Shown here: one piece after another, positions 34,903-46,672 of the stretch
Numbering within the stretch: the first letter of the stretch is position 1
Layout: each line of letters begins with the position of its first letter
DNA from: Fomitopsis serialis
Lineage: Eukaryota; Basidiomycota; Agaricomycetes; Polyporales; Fomitopsidaceae
Reading direction: 5' to 3'
Length of the DNA: 64,000 nucleotides
Assembly (NCBI RefSeq): GCF_022376445.1
Contig: NW_025954988.1
Span: 124,001 to 188,000, forward strand
Translations under genes and position numbers: made by a program
Notes under the pieces: model-generated
What the model saw: only the letters and a program-made list of their open reading frames with translations
The model's database searches: none
Told to the model about the DNA's origin: nothing

Positions 34903-35663
34903 GTGTTGTGTGCAGCATCCGCGAGGCCCTCGAAGCACCGTTGTACAGCATTTACGTCCGGGACCTTTGTAGCGCTAGTTGGATCGCCCCAATACTACTG
35001 TAGACGTATAGATTGTGATACACGCAGCTACCTTGCACGGGTGGTCTTCTGTGTGTCAATGCCATGCGCCGGCCGCGTGCTTGTACTACGGGTTGTACTC
35101 CTTTGCTTCCATCTCCCATGATCTTCAACCCTTTCCTCCCTCTGGCCGCCTGTTGTTGGCAGAGTTGTTCAGTACTGGTGGCGGTGCCTTGATGCCTTGC
35201 GGATATGGTGCATTTTCTGACCCGGGGGATGCGTCACCTGGGGTAGCGGCGCAGCGGTTGCGATAAGTCGTCGAATTTAGAGTGTCTTGCGACGCCCGAC
35301 GGAAGCGAAACAATGTCTATCTGGACGAAAGGGAAGGACAACAATGGGCATACCGAACCTCGCCTTCTCGCATGCCCCGAAGAATAAGTCAGACCTTTTT
35401 GTACAGCGGTCGCGCGGAAAAACGAAATGAAATGCTCGGCCTGATGCAGTTTCCAGAATCCAGGGCGACCATTGGGGGAGACGGGCCTCATGGCAGCCTC
35501 GCGTCGTCCATGGAAAGCTCCCACCGGCTGATGCAGTCCTCATCTAATCTATAAAAGCCCCATTTCTCCCATTTTCTCTCCCATCGCCGCCTACCCCGCC
35601 GACGCCGCCCTCGACAGCCTCAGCCTCGCGCTCTCCTCGCTCGTAAGTCCTCTCCCCCTTAAG
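34903..35663. other. Intergenic region with promoter of the next gene
   Basis: About 760 bases. The 3' end has a TATA box (tataaaag, 35550-35557) followed by a CT-rich stretch up to the ATG at 35664, the usual look of a strong basidiomycete promoter. No other gene recognised. Confidence 0.45.
35550..35557 (+). promoter_or_regulatory. TATA box of the 82-residue protein gene
   Basis: tataaaag about 107 bases before the ATG at 35664, followed by a pyrimidine-rich leader (ttctcccattttctctccc). Confidence 0.5.
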
Positions 35664-36084
35664 ATGTCTTCTGAAGAGATCCTCGTACGTCTTCGTCGAC
35701 CTCGTGCTTGCGGATATGAGCTGAAGATGCTTGTGTCCACAGCCAGGCGACATCGTCAATGTCCAACATGGCGGTGTCAAGAGAGAGGGCATTGTCGTCG
35801 GTAGCAGCTATGACTATGCAGTCAGTCTTCCCTTCTCGTCGTGCGGGCCGTCGTCTGATATGAAACCCCACTCAGGGCCGCCAGATGGTCGAAGTGCAAC
35901 TGGATGGCGAGGCCCCCGTCCCTTACTGGTGAGCATATATGATTCGCTCGTACTCTAGCAGCACTGATCGTCCGCCCCCTACGCTAGGTACCCCTCCGTA
36001 ACGCGCGTGAAGCGCACCATCTCCTACACACGCCCAACACTCCCTCAGCAGAGGCGCAGCGTCGAGCGATACATCTACTGGTGA
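35664..36084 (+). CDS. Small four-exon protein (82 residues), possible SH3/Tudor-like fold
   Basis: Exons 35664-35684, 35743-35820, 35876-35928 and 35988-36084 add up to 83 codons with consistent phases and strong GT-AG signals. The product begins MSSEEILPGDIVNVQHGGVK and continues REGIVVGSSYDYAGRQMVEV, VQLDGEAPVPYWYPSVTRVK, ending RRSVERYIYW. The pattern of a GD-(I/V)-V opening, Gly turn and alternating hydrophobic residues suggests a small five-stranded barrel such as an SH3 or hypervirulence-type Tudor domain; this is inference. A TATA box and CT-rich leader suggest it is well expressed. Single copy here, no neighbours linked to it. Confidence 0.7.
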
Positions 36085-36575
36085 TCGACGACCTCCCTGC
36101 AGATCCTCTCGGAGGTTATCTCGGACCATGACACATCCCACATATCTCGCCCCGACTGCCAGTCCGCAGCCTCGGCGTTCTGACCGCAGTGCGGGTCGCG
36201 TCACGCACCTCAACGACTCGGACGAGACACGATCAGCGCTGGCGCACGATGTCGGATGTTCCTGTATGTATCTGTACGTGTCACATATTGCATCGGACGG
36301 ATGGATTCTCGCTTGCCGCACGCTATTTTATATATGGGACCGTCGCCATACACAGCTCCGGTGTACTGTTCTGCCAATCCCAATGGCTGTCATTCTATTC
36401 CCTACTGGAACGTCCGGCTGAGTGGTGATAGACGGGCAGTACAACGACAATGCGACATGAAGACCATGCATAAATTAACTCGGCGAATCTCGACATGTGT
36501 AGGTGCGGAGTGGGGCTAGTGATACAGAATTATGGCGGATGCCAGCAGAGCTATGTTATGCGCGTAGATCGACCG
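36085..36575. other. Intergenic region between convergent genes
   Basis: About 490 bases between the 82-residue protein gene (+) and the ubiquitin protease gene (-). Only shadow frames were seen. Confidence 0.4.
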
Positions 36576-39037
36576 CTATCGACGGCGAGGGAGGCGGCTC
36601 CGTCGGAGACGAGATGGACGGCGGCGATAGTACTGGTGAGTGTTGGTTGCTGGTCTGGAAGGGCGACTGTGTGGTGTTGGAGATGCAATCTGCTGCTGGG
36701 GAGATGCAGGGCGTACCAGAGCTGGTTGAGTATCCTCCGACGGCATGGTTGATGGTACATGATTCTTCCCTGACGGTGCAGCATGTCCATTCGGCAATGA
36801 CTTCTCGGATACCACGGAAGTTGAGGCCAGTGCTTGTGTCACTGGACGAGGAATTGGATCACGCTCAGGTGGTGACAGCGACGAGCTCCTCGACGATGGC
36901 TGAGCCGATACCCTATGGATGACCCTCGGCCCAACGATCTTCGGGATCGGTTTCATAACCTTGACCTCCTCCGCTGCATCACCATTGGCCAAGGAAGCAC
37001 AAGACCCATTCGCATGCACACACTCTGGACGGACAGTCTCCTCCGAGCTGCGTGGCGAGTTCGACAAGTAGACACTCTGCCGCGGCATAGCCACCCGCTC
37101 GTAGAAGATCATGAACGCGCCCACGCCCTCCTGCAACACGTTCTCAATCCCGATCTCGACCACGCTGTCGTCGCTGATGCGCAGCCATCCGCGTCCTGTC
37201 TTGGGCGGCTCGTCCTCGTCGTCCCGAACAGGACCGTATCGCTCGCACCGTCGCTTGCTAGCTTCGGTGGATCAAAGCGCCGAGCACCAGCAGATGGTGG
37301 CCGTGGTTTTCGTCGAACAGACGTAATGCGAAGGAGTGTTGCCCGTAATGACAGACCACGGCTGAAAGACGGTAGAGGTGCGCGGGTAGCATATGTCGCT
37401 GGTGTAGGTTGTGCGTGGATGGCAGGGGTGAGTAGAGATCGGAACAGAGGGCTGGTAGAGAGTTGCCGAGGTCGTGTATGGGTGAGATCGAGCACGTCTG
37501 GAAAGAGCACGCGGCAAGTGTTTTTGGAGGCGTAGTGGCCATAGTGCACTGAACGATTCAAGTGGAGAGCAAGCACGCGAGGCGGCTAAGACCTGTGTCA
37601 AAAGCACAGCAGAATGCATGGAAGAGATAGGACACACCCGAGCGATCATAGCCTGCTTCGTCGAAGCCCGACTGAACACCTTCTCCATCTTCACGCCCTT
37701 GATATCTTCCTCGATCCGGCCATCATCGAGCGCTGCCTTCACGCGAGCGACCAGCTTCCGTGCCTCACGTGCACGTTTCTTCTTGGACGCTGTAGGATCC
37801 TGGTCCGCGTTCGCGAGCTCGGTCAGCTTCTCGGCCTCGACCTCGAGGCGGCGGTAGGTCGCGAGCATAGAGCACTTTCGGCAGATGCAATCGGTGAGAA
37901 TCTCTAGGCGAGTGTAATCGTCTAAGCAGTCTTCTAGGCGACACTGGGTCTATGAGATCATTGTCAAGCAGAGCGTACTGCTACAGTCAGACAAGGCAGC
38001 GTACCGCTAGACGAGGCATGCTGAGCTGCCAGTTGTCGAACGCAAAGTGCATGACGGCCTCGGTGTATCCGCACTCAACGCAGCTCCGTCGATTAGCGGT
38101 CAGCCCGTCGAACACACTCTTGCCAAGCTCCCGGCTAGCGGGGCCCTGAACCTGGGCGAGTGCGCTGAGGCCGCGATCTCGATGCCCTTCTTTCTCGACA
38201 GCAGCAGTTTCGTTCTTGATGCACTCTGACAGAAGCTGGAAGAGTTCCTGGGCATCTTGGTGTTCGCGTGAAGAGAAGAGTGTGTTATGTTTCGACGGTG
38301 AGTTATTGGATAACGCATTGATAATGTCGAGAGGTCGTAGCGCTCGAGGAGAGGAAGTCGGCGTGTTGAGCGCTATGTCAAGAGTCAGATACTGGACGGT
38401 GGAAGAGCAGCTAGCGTACTGACTGTGTAGAAGGTCCCGCAATGCATCTATGACAGGCGTCGGTACATCCAGCGCTTCGGCCTTAGCATGGATTTGCTCT
38501 ATTTGAGGTTGCAGATAGCAGAGAGACGCCATTGCCTACGTTGTCGGAGGTCAGCGGATGAAACGCAGCTTCGCGGGTAGCACGCACCTGCAATGTCGAG
38601 TCCATGAAGCAGTAGGTGCCAGAGATATTGACGAGCCCCGGGTAGTATCCTGCATCATGGGACACTTTGGGAAATGATTCTGTCGACAAGCTGACTTGAG
38701 AGACTGTGCAATGTGCATCATCATGTACAGGCATACCGAGCTGGTGCTGCTCCTGCTTGACCTGCCCCGCTCTCGTACGGATATGCTTCTTCTTGGGTTT
38801 GCGTTTCTCGTGAGTAGAGCTCGAACCAGAGTGACTATCGAACCAGTTCCATGGTAATGCACCTGCGAATGCGTCGAACACCATGAAAGTGGACGATACG
38901 AGCGAGCCTTTACGAGAGTTGGCGGCAACCACTAGGAGCGGGACAAGCAGGATGACCAGGAGGGGGAACAGTTGCTGAAATGCTGGGCTGGAGATGAGCT
39001 GGATAAGGAAGAAGCGGAAGTCTTCCAGAGGCTGCAT
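36576..39037 (-). CDS. Membrane-anchored ubiquitin carboxyl-terminal hydrolase (USP/UBP1 type), 3' third frameshifted
   Basis: This USP-family deubiquitinase starts MQPLEDFRFFLIQLISSPAF (ATG 39037). A membrane segment (FPLLVILLVPLLVVAANSRK) follows at residues 25-45, as in yeast Ubp1 or human USP30. The Cys box is GLVNISGTYCFMDSTLQ, right after a 92-base intron. The exchange region has the SREHQDAQELFQLLSE helix and Cys pairs CVECGY and CICRKC for zinc. An intron ending CTTAG brings in PPRVLALHLNRSVHYGHYAS. The His box is present in pieces (YRLSAVVCHYGQHSF, then RRKPRPP) on different frames (37400-37250). The end of the domain, GRGWLRISDDSVVEIGIENV, is intact (37185-37100) and leads into a Ser/Pro tail. 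No introns explain the frame changes, so the gene is either mis-sequenced or decayed here. Confidence 0.78.
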
Positions 39038-39184
39038 GTGCGCAAGATTCTTATGCCTTGCGCGGCGACATGAGCGAGTCGATGAACGAGCGCACTCAGC
39101 CAATTCGGCCCTCAGCGGGCAAGCTCCCAGCCTGCCCGAGGTGCGTCGGCCTATCGAATCAGGCATGTAAAACACTCCATGTAT

Positions 39185-39267
39185 GGCTACCTGGCGCAAT
39201 GGTAGCGCGTTTGGCTTCGATCGCCAATGTCACCAAAAGGTTGCAGGTTCGAGTCCTGCGGTGGTCA
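39185..39267 (+). tRNA. tRNA-Arg (anticodon UCG) with an 11-base intron, copy 1
   Basis: Acceptor GGCTACC with GGTGGTC (G-U pairs allowed), D-arm GCGC/GCGC, anticodon stem TTTGG/CCAAA, T-stem GCAGG/CCTGC with loop TTCGAGT, discriminator A. The loop reads CTTCGA, then an 11-base intron (TCGCCAATGTC), then A38, so the anticodon is TCG. TTTT follows within 10 bases. The tRNA lies between the divergent protease and Cdc7 genes. Confidence 0.88.
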
Positions 39268-39480
39268 TTCCGTTTTGCCCCGGCTCTGTCTGGAGACGCA
39301 CGTGATCGTTCCCAGCAGACGCGTCGCGTCGCGAGTTGGATTGGTTGCCCTACACCGATCGGCTTTACGCATACACTCATCACGCTTCCCTCTCTGGACC
39401 TGGGATACACACCCGGCTGCGCTTCCCATCTTGTTAGATGCTATTCTTGGTCTTGGACTCGCTCATTGCACTCGCGTTTC

Positions 39481-41938
39481 ATGGCTACTGCTGCCTTCTT
39501 GTCCCAACATTCCTCCAACCCGCTCGAGGTTCCGTCGTCTGATGCTCGCAACAAGCTTTACAGGCGTCGACTCATGCGCTCAAAGAAGTTGCAGAAAGAC
39601 GACGGAGTCCTTCTGTCATCATCGGACGGCCCTTTGAACGGATGCAACGTTCCAGATTTAGACCAATACCACTCGCACCTCGCGCAATTGTACCCGAACA
39701 CAAGGGGGCCCTCCGCCACAAACAGGTCTCAGGCTGCTCCCATTCAGCAGGCTTTCAGCGAAGGCATGTATAGCGATGACGAGCTGATTGTACTTCCGGC
39801 GGATCCACTAGACGTCGATCCCGAAGAGGATGAGGAGGTGGAGCATGAGGAGCATGAAGAGATCGAGCTGGAGGAGGAAAGTGGAGACGTGCTCGCAGAC
39901 GAGGATGCAGAGGGAGAGCTCGACGAAGACCTGCTTGAGGACCAGGGCGGTCATGCAGAGACAGACGAAGAGCTGACCATCTATCTCAAGCCACGCGAGG
40001 AACGCGAGGAAATCGAGGAGGAGATTGCCGACCTCGAAGCCACTGTCCCGCAACTCACCCCAGACTACAAGATTCTAGACAGACTGGGAACGGGCACGTT
40101 CTCCTCCGTCTACAAAGCCATTGACCTCGGATATCATGACAGGTGGGACAACGCACCATGGCAGCGCTGCCATCCACCCTCATCGTCTGAATCCTACCAA
40201 ACGGCTCCCCGGCCTTGGGGAAGCAAAGTCTTCGTCGCCGTGAAACGCATATATGTCACTAGCGGACCCGAAAGGATACGCAACGAGATCTCTATCATGG
40301 AGGACTGTAGAGGGTGCCGCCATGTCTCGCAGCTGATCACTGCTTTCCGGCAGCATGACCAGGTCGTCGCTATTATGCCCTACCACCGGAACATCGACTT
40401 CAGAGTGAGTGACCTTTCTTCGGCTTCGAATCATTGAGACGTGCGGCAGTATGTCTGATCATGATCTATTACCCTGCTAGGAATACTATCGCATTCTGCC
40501 CATGGAGGGTATCAAGGCGTATTTTCGATGTATGTTCCGAGCATTGCGCGACGTTCACGCGCGAGGGATCATCCACCGTGACGTGAAACCGGCCAATTTC
40601 CTTTTCGATCCCCGTACCGGTATCGGCACCCTGTGCGACTTCGGACTAGCTTGTGTGAGTGGCTCCGCCCGTGCCTTGGTGAATAACGACTTTCGGGTCA
40701 GCCAGAACGCTCCCGACGGCTCATGCTGACAATGAACACTCTAAAATTTACAGCGGGTGGAAAACGGGCCCACGCTAGGTGCCTGTCTCCATACGCGTCC
40801 GACGCCTGACTTCCCGCATGGACGGATACGGCCCCGCGGGGAGTTTGACGTAGATCACGTCAAGCGCATGCAGAAGGAGGGACGGCTAAAGAGTTCCTTG
40901 CCCTCAGAACGCGTTGGGTACCCGGAGAAGGATACGAGGTAGGCCGTCATAGTATCGTCGCGCGCGTACTCCTTCGTTTACGCCAGTCAAGACCTGTCTC
41001 TAAAGCAAACAGAGCCGGTACTAGAGGCTTCCGTGCACCGGAAGTCCTCTTCAAATGCGGCGTGCAGACGGGAGGTCGGTATTCAGCGCATGACTTCAGG
41101 CACACTTACGCTGATGGTTCTTTTCTCGCGTACGGCTCAATGACTTGCTACTCGCACAGCCATCGATGTCTGGTCAGCGGGGATGATCCTGCTCTTCTTC
41201 CTCACGAGGAAGTTCCCATTGCTCCACTCTAGCGATGACATAGAGGCCCTCATGGAAGTCGCCACCATCATCGGGAAGAAGAGGATGGAGAAGACAGCCA
41301 CTCTGCACAGTAAGAATATCCGCTCCATGACCGAAGTTCCGACTTACCAACATCTCTCAGGCCGCGTATTCCAAACGAACGTACCTTCGATATCGCCTGA
41401 AGGGATGACCTGGCGTGAATTCGTCGAGCAGCAAAATCCTAACCTCCGGACGCCACCAGAGCCGGATCCTCGCTTCTATCCCCACGCCAGTTCTTCGCGG
41501 AGCCAAGCAGGTCCACCGCCCTCATCCTCGTCCCCACCGCGGTACTCACCATCGCGGTCGTCTTCTCCTGCTCCACCGCCAGCGATAGATGCAGAAGCAT
41601 ACGCGGCGGACGTCGAGAAGGCGCTCGACTTCGTCGAACGGGTAATGCACCCCGAATCAACGCAACGCATGAACCCGAGACAGGCGCTCGCACATCCTTT
41701 CTTGCACGACCCAGATGAACCCGACGACGACGAATTCTTTCCACATCCGTTCGGGGAAGGCGTCTGCGGCGAGCTGCATTTCTTCGATGAGGAGACAGAC
41801 GAACTCTGCGTCCGCGTTCGGGTTCCCGGGGAGAATCACTTCGTAGCGAGGAGCGTACTCGCTGGCGAAGGTACTGCGATAGGCAATCAGCCGTGCGAGT
41901 TTCATAGAGAGGAGGATGGGTATGTGTTTCTAAGTTAA
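39481..41938 (+). CDS. CDC7: Cdc7-type serine/threonine kinase (Dbf4-dependent kinase catalytic subunit)
   Basis: Five exons (39481-40404, 40481-40654, 40754-40938, 40992-41074, 41160-41938) give 714 residues. Cdc7 phosphorylates the MCM helicase to fire replication origins. A very acidic stretch (about residues 115-180, EEDEEVEHEEHEEIELEEES) comes before the kinase domain. Kinase motifs in order: LGTGTFSSVYKAID (G-loop), FVAVKRI (Lys), ARGIIHRDVKPANFLF (HRD), LCDFGLA (DFG), NRAGTRGFRAPEVLF (APE), IDVWSAGMIL, and AHPFLHDP near the end. The kinase inserts typical of Cdc7 lie after DFGLA (RVENGPTLGACL...) and in the C-lobe (Ser/Pro-rich, about 41480-41580). I start at 39481 because the frame upstream runs through the tRNA gene. 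Confidence 0.93.
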
Positions 41939-42132
41939 TGATGCGGATGCATACAGGACATGGGATCGGATAAGTGATGGGACCATTCAAGCAAACCGTA
42001 ATGCATTGTCATGTATCTACCACAGATTTTGTATTCCTTCAACACTCAAGTAGTCACTGGCCGTAAAGTGGAGGCCTTTTGCACTGGAGATGTGCAAAAC
42101 AAAACATCTCTTCATGTCGAAGATCAAAATAA

Positions 42133-42215
42133 TGACCACCGCAGGACTCGAACCTGCAACCTTTTGGTACCGTTGGCGATCGAAGCCAAACGCGCTACCA
42201 TTGCGCCAGGTAGCC
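42133..42215 (-). tRNA. tRNA-Arg (anticodon UCG) with an 11-base intron, copy 2
   Basis: The mature 72 bases are identical to the copy at 39185; only the intron differs (TCGCCAACGGT instead of TCGCCAATGTC). It is in the opposite orientation just downstream of the Cdc7 gene, and is followed by TTATTTTG as terminator. Confidence 0.88.
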
Positions 42216-43711
42216 ATAGGCAGATACCGTATACGTAATTATCTATTGTAGACGTCACTAGGTAGCCTCACGACAAATAGTCATCGCGGCAGCCGCGAAC
42301 ACACTAGTACTGTGTATGCGAGGGCCTTGCGAGGGCCAGTTGCACGAAAGTCGAGAGCGGCTATTTGGTCCAGTCTTCATGCTGCCGATGAGAGTTACAG
42401 CACCGGTGGGGATATTAATTGGGTGTGGGAGGAATCAGACACAGACGGACAAAGTGCAAGCGCGGTACCGGGTACTCACGTACGTTGCACATGCGCTGAG
42501 TTGAATTGCCAACTCGACTTCAAGAAAGGTTCTGAACGATCAGAAGGACCCGCCCCGTATGCGCCCTGATGTAGTTGCTTGATGGTGTCAATGGAATTAT
42601 GCCGTATGCATGAGCACTATCTCTTCGCTTCCTAAAGAAGAGACGGAGATTGCTCTTGACAATTGTAATTTACTTGAGTCGACTCTCGCCGCAGTGGACA
42701 GGTACAGGACTCACCAAAGGTCTGAGCGCGAGGTGGGGCTTGTATGAGCGACGTGTAGCTTAAATTTTGCTCGCGCCTGGTTTGCTCCAACCGGTACAGC
42801 CATGAAGCAATTCCATCCAGGGAGTCGAATGCGTCTAGGGAGATCGATCAAGATCTGGGTGTTACAGGTGACGATCCGCACACTCGGTAGTTCCCTGCTA
42901 TTATCGTCTATGAGAACGTCGAAGGCCCATCACCCAAGTGGCAGAGCGTGAGGATTTTCGCGACGCTTTCGTCCTGTCTACGACACTTTAGCTGAGCAAA
43001 CTGCGCACAGAGATGCTGATTCCACAGTCGTCGTACCTGACATGCCGGCAGGAAGACTCGAAGCATCTGAAAGATTCTTCTCCGGGCTTGTCCCTACTGC
43101 GATTGGCGGCGGTAGGATGCTGCTCCAGCTGTGGATTAGCACTGTCCGTTCTCAGATACCGTTACCTTGCATTGCCTCTGGGTCTTTCTCCATTGTCTAA
43201 AGTCCAAGAGGGGATTGGACCCACCCGTCAAGCCCATTAATCTCCACAGCGATCGAGCTGTCATGCGCAACAACCGACCTCAGGCTGTGGTCTAGAGTCC
43301 TTGACTGCACGATGATTGCTGGGCCAAGTCCGACACTACCGCATGGCAGTCAGAGCTACCACCGAGCTTCTCTTCTTGACCGCTGTGTGGGAAGGCAGCG
43401 TGAGTCGCCACCAGCACGACAGACAAGATTCTCATACTCACTCTCACCGGATAAAGTAATGCACCCGTCCCATACCCCTGCTCGCCCGCGCATTATGGGG
43501 CGCCAGCCCGTCTTCCCAGCCTCCGTGCGAGCCTGAATAATCACTAGATACCCCGCGCCACCCCATTTACACGAAACCAGACCATGGCTTGGCGGGTGTA
43601 TGAGGGTATAAGAACCGGGTGCTTCTTCCCTGGTTTCTTTCCCGCAGACCGCACGCCCCCTCCCTTACCGTCCTCTGAATCCTAGTTCCCAGTGCGGATA
43701 CCTAGCCAACA
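42216..43711. other. Intergenic region, 1.5 kb, no gene seen
   Basis: Holds the promoter of the acetate transporter gene, with a TATA-like ggtataag about 115 bases before its ATG. Short frames (for example 42312-42569, 43312-43536) show no domain. Confidence 0.4.
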
Positions 43712-44917
43712 ATGTCTGACACAGAGAAATCAGGAAAGTCGGAGAACGTCACGGTGCTCACCAGGAGCGAGAGCCGGGGCAACATCAACTACTTCGGGGA
43801 GTCCCTGGATCCTGTCCCGCCGCGCCCGCTGGGCGAGGGGCAGCCTCCCCCGCCTGTGGTGCACCAGTATGGTAACCCCGTAAGTTGATCGACAATGTCT
43901 GCTCGGTTCTGTGATGGTCCTGAATCCGGTCTTTGCCCAGACGCCCCTTGGAATGTTGGCCTATGGGACCGTCTTCCTGTGTTCATCCCTGCTCACCCTG
44001 GGCGCGGGCGGTGTGACAACGGCCAACCTTGTTTTGGTCTTCGCGATGTTGTAAGTGGCCCAAAGCGCCAGATCACCTCTGGAACTCTTTGTGATAGAGT
44101 TCCGTAGCTACGGCGGTATCTCGCAGACGTTGGTCGGCATGTGGGAGTTCTACCTCGGGTAAGCCTCATCAGCATTCAACATCAAGGCTATACTGACAAA
44201 GATGACAGCCACACCTTCGCAGCGTGAGTCGATGTCAACGAGCGCGGATGATGTGGTGGACACTGAGTGATGCGGTATACAGGACTGTCTTCACGACCTA
44301 CGGGGGCTTCAACTTCAGTTACGGTGCGCTCTACCTGCCACAAATCGGACTCGCGTGAGCACCGCGCGGTGACAGCAATCTTACCGGTACTGACTTGTAA
44401 CATAGGGCGGCATATTCGGTCGACGGTGTGCCTACGAAGGAGTTCACGCACGCTATTGGTATCTATCTGGCCATCTGGTGGTGAGTCCACTGGTGTAGTT
44501 CACGATATGGAAAACGACACTCAACTGTTTTTGTCTCAGCCTTATTACTGGCGTGTTCCTGTAAGCGCATTCTACGATAGAGCAAGACAAGTCGCTCATT
44601 GTTGAATACAGGATTGGCGCTCTCCGCACGACGGCCCCGATCGTCTGGACGCTTGGGATGACGGTGATCGCGCTCGCTTGCCTGTCATCCAACTCCTTCA
44701 ACCGTGAGTTCATATCCCGATATTTGCTCGTGCCAGCAACTGAAAATCATCGGCAGCGAACCCGCACGTCAACATTGCGGGCGGTGCGTTTGGCCTCGCT
44801 GCTACCGCAGGAGCGTACTACGGCGCGCTGTCCGGTTTCTACACGCGTGCGTCGACATTCGAGCAGATCTACGTACCGCCAGTCGTGCTCGCGTACTCCG
44901 ACCCGCAGAGCGCATAA
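43712..44917 (+). CDS. GPR1/FUN34/YaaH-family acetate (monocarboxylate) transporter
   Basis: A plasma-membrane carrier of the AceTr family with six membrane spans. The polar N-terminus (MSDTEKSGKSENVTVLTRSE) leads to the family signature GNPTPLGMLAYG and span 1 (TVFLCSSLLTLGAGG). Later blocks are GGISQTLVGMWEFYLGHTFA, TYGGFNFSYGALYLP, IWCLITGVFLIGALRTTAPI and NIAGGAFGLAATAGAYYGAL, ending near DPQSA. The gene has about nine exons, two of them tiny: 44209-44223 (15 bases) and 44540-44560 (21 bases). All junction phases agree. Members import acetate or ammonia-linked carbon and are usually induced on acetate; a TATA-like box upstream fits a regulated gene. Exact substrate cannot be told from sequence. 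Confidence 0.9.
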
Positions 44918-45739
44918 GATCAGGCCGGCCCCGTTGGTCGTCAAACATACCACATAGAGTTTTGAAATTTCTGTCTTTACCCGCTCTGCGTGTCCTACGA
45001 CCGTGACGTCCATGTCAGTGTAGGGTAGAGGTACAGACCAGGAGATCCATGCCACGGCCGTATTTCGAGCAGCTCGAAACGCCGTGGTTCTTCCGAGTCT
45101 GATGTCATACTATCCCGCATTCATGTCCACTCTGCAATGTATTATTTCTGCATCCGCACGAAGAAGATACCGAGTGAAACTGCGCAGTCATTGAATGCAG
45201 CTATACCGATGGGCGTGGCAAGTTTCTCGAAGTGAAGGGCAGATGACCGTAGGACAACTTGCTCGACGATAGAAGTGGTCTGAAACGCTGCAGATCGTAG
45301 CTTGTCTCCGTTGAAGGAAGTGGTGCAGTCTTCTCGCCCTCAAGTTCTACACGTGTGCAGGGCACCGAAACCACACACGATCAATATGCCGGTGGCTGTC
45401 CGTTGTACCCTGCCAATCGATTGGACAAACTCAGACCACAGCGATGAAAGGAGGCCGGACTCACCAGGACATTCTTGTACTACAAGACGGCGAGGAACAA
45501 CACGCTGAGCCAACGCTGAGCCCTTGACATCCGCGACATGACGGTTATGTTCTCACGGCACACGGCCTCTCCTATATGTAAACGCGATCATGATGGTCTG
45601 TCGCGGATATGATTCCATCAAATACGACCCCACCGTGCAGAGCTGTGTTACTGTAGTACCCACCCACTCCCACCTTGAGCCAGAGAGACACTGCGACTTC
45701 TCGACATAGCTGACGAGCAGGACTTACGAACCAAACAAG
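44918..45739. other. Intergenic region, no gene seen
   Basis: About 820 bases with shadow frames only. Confidence 0.4.
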
Positions 45740-46482
45740 ATGGCGCTGAACTACGCGATGTTGAGCCCAGCGCGGGCCCCCATCCCGCTCCCGAACGAGC
45801 TGACGATCAAGGAGGTCAACGGTGGCGTCGAACTCTCGCTCACCATCCCAGATGCGCCGCCGACGGGTGCGTCGAGCGCAGGAGGGTCGGGCGGTGCGAA
45901 GAAGATGAAGGACGTGGGCAAGCTGTGGCTGACGGACCAGCGGGTGCGTGCATCCCACTCTCGCTTACCGTCGCCACAGCAATACATGTACTGATTCCGG
46001 GCCCGCTGTTCTTTCCCCACCCCATCGCCATCCTCGTCTTCTCTGTCGGATCTCGATTCACACAGCTCGTCTTCGTGTCCGACAATGGAAGCAAGTCCGG
46101 CCTCGACTCGCTCTCCGTGCCCCTCCTCTCCCTCCTCTCCACAAAGTTCGAGCAGCCCTATTTTGGCTCGAACTTCCTCACCATCGACCTCAAACCCTCG
46201 CCGGAAGGCAGGCTGACTGACGGAACGAAGGCGGAGATTCGGTTGAAGGACAAGGGTCTGTTTGAGTTTGTTAGCGCGCTTGAGAAGACGCGAGAGCGGG
46301 CGATCTACATGAAGAGACAGACGGCGGAGGAAGACGAGCTACGTGCGTGCTTGCTTGATCGCCACCACTCCTACGACTAACCTTCTGTGCTTCTGGTAGC
46401 TACTTACACGCCGGCCGAAGCTGGTTCCTCGTCGTACGCCTCGAGGATACCGGATGATGCCCCTCCTGGGTACGATGACTAG
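45740..46482 (+). CDS. WBP2-like (WW-domain-binding) GRAM/PH-like protein with PPxY motif
   Basis: Three exons, 45740-45943, 46066-46342 and 46400-46482, give 187 residues. The start MALNYAMLSPARAPIPLPNE is followed by a GRAM/PH-like fold: GKLWLTDQR, then LVFVSDNGSKSGLDSLSVPL, FEQPYFGSNFLTIDLKPSPE, and a C-terminal helix (LFEFVSALEKTRERAIYMKR). The last residues, PDDAPPGYDD, contain a PPxY motif (PPGY), which binds WW domains such as those of Nedd4/Rsp5 ligases. This architecture matches WBP2/WBP2NL proteins. A role as adaptor for a WW-domain ligase or transcription factor is inferred from the family. The second intron carries normal GT-AG signals and no defect is seen. Confidence 0.85.
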
Positions 46483-46672
46483 ATAGAAGTCTCGCCACCC
46501 TCATGGCTGCTACACATCGCTACGAATGGTTCGAATGGATGTAACGCTATCTGTACGAGGACTCACCCGTTGTATAATCATATCCTTGTGTTGATATCTC
46601 ATTCAAATACGTGGTCGGTTCGCTAACCAGCTGTAAGCACTGATACAGAGTAACAAACAGATTAGACAAGAA

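Noticed and set aside
39058..39480. In-frame upstream extension of the Cdc7 gene with an ATG at 39058
   Set aside because: The frame reads straight through the tRNA-Arg gene at 39185-39267, so the upstream ATG cannot be the normal start. The ATG at 39481 is used instead.
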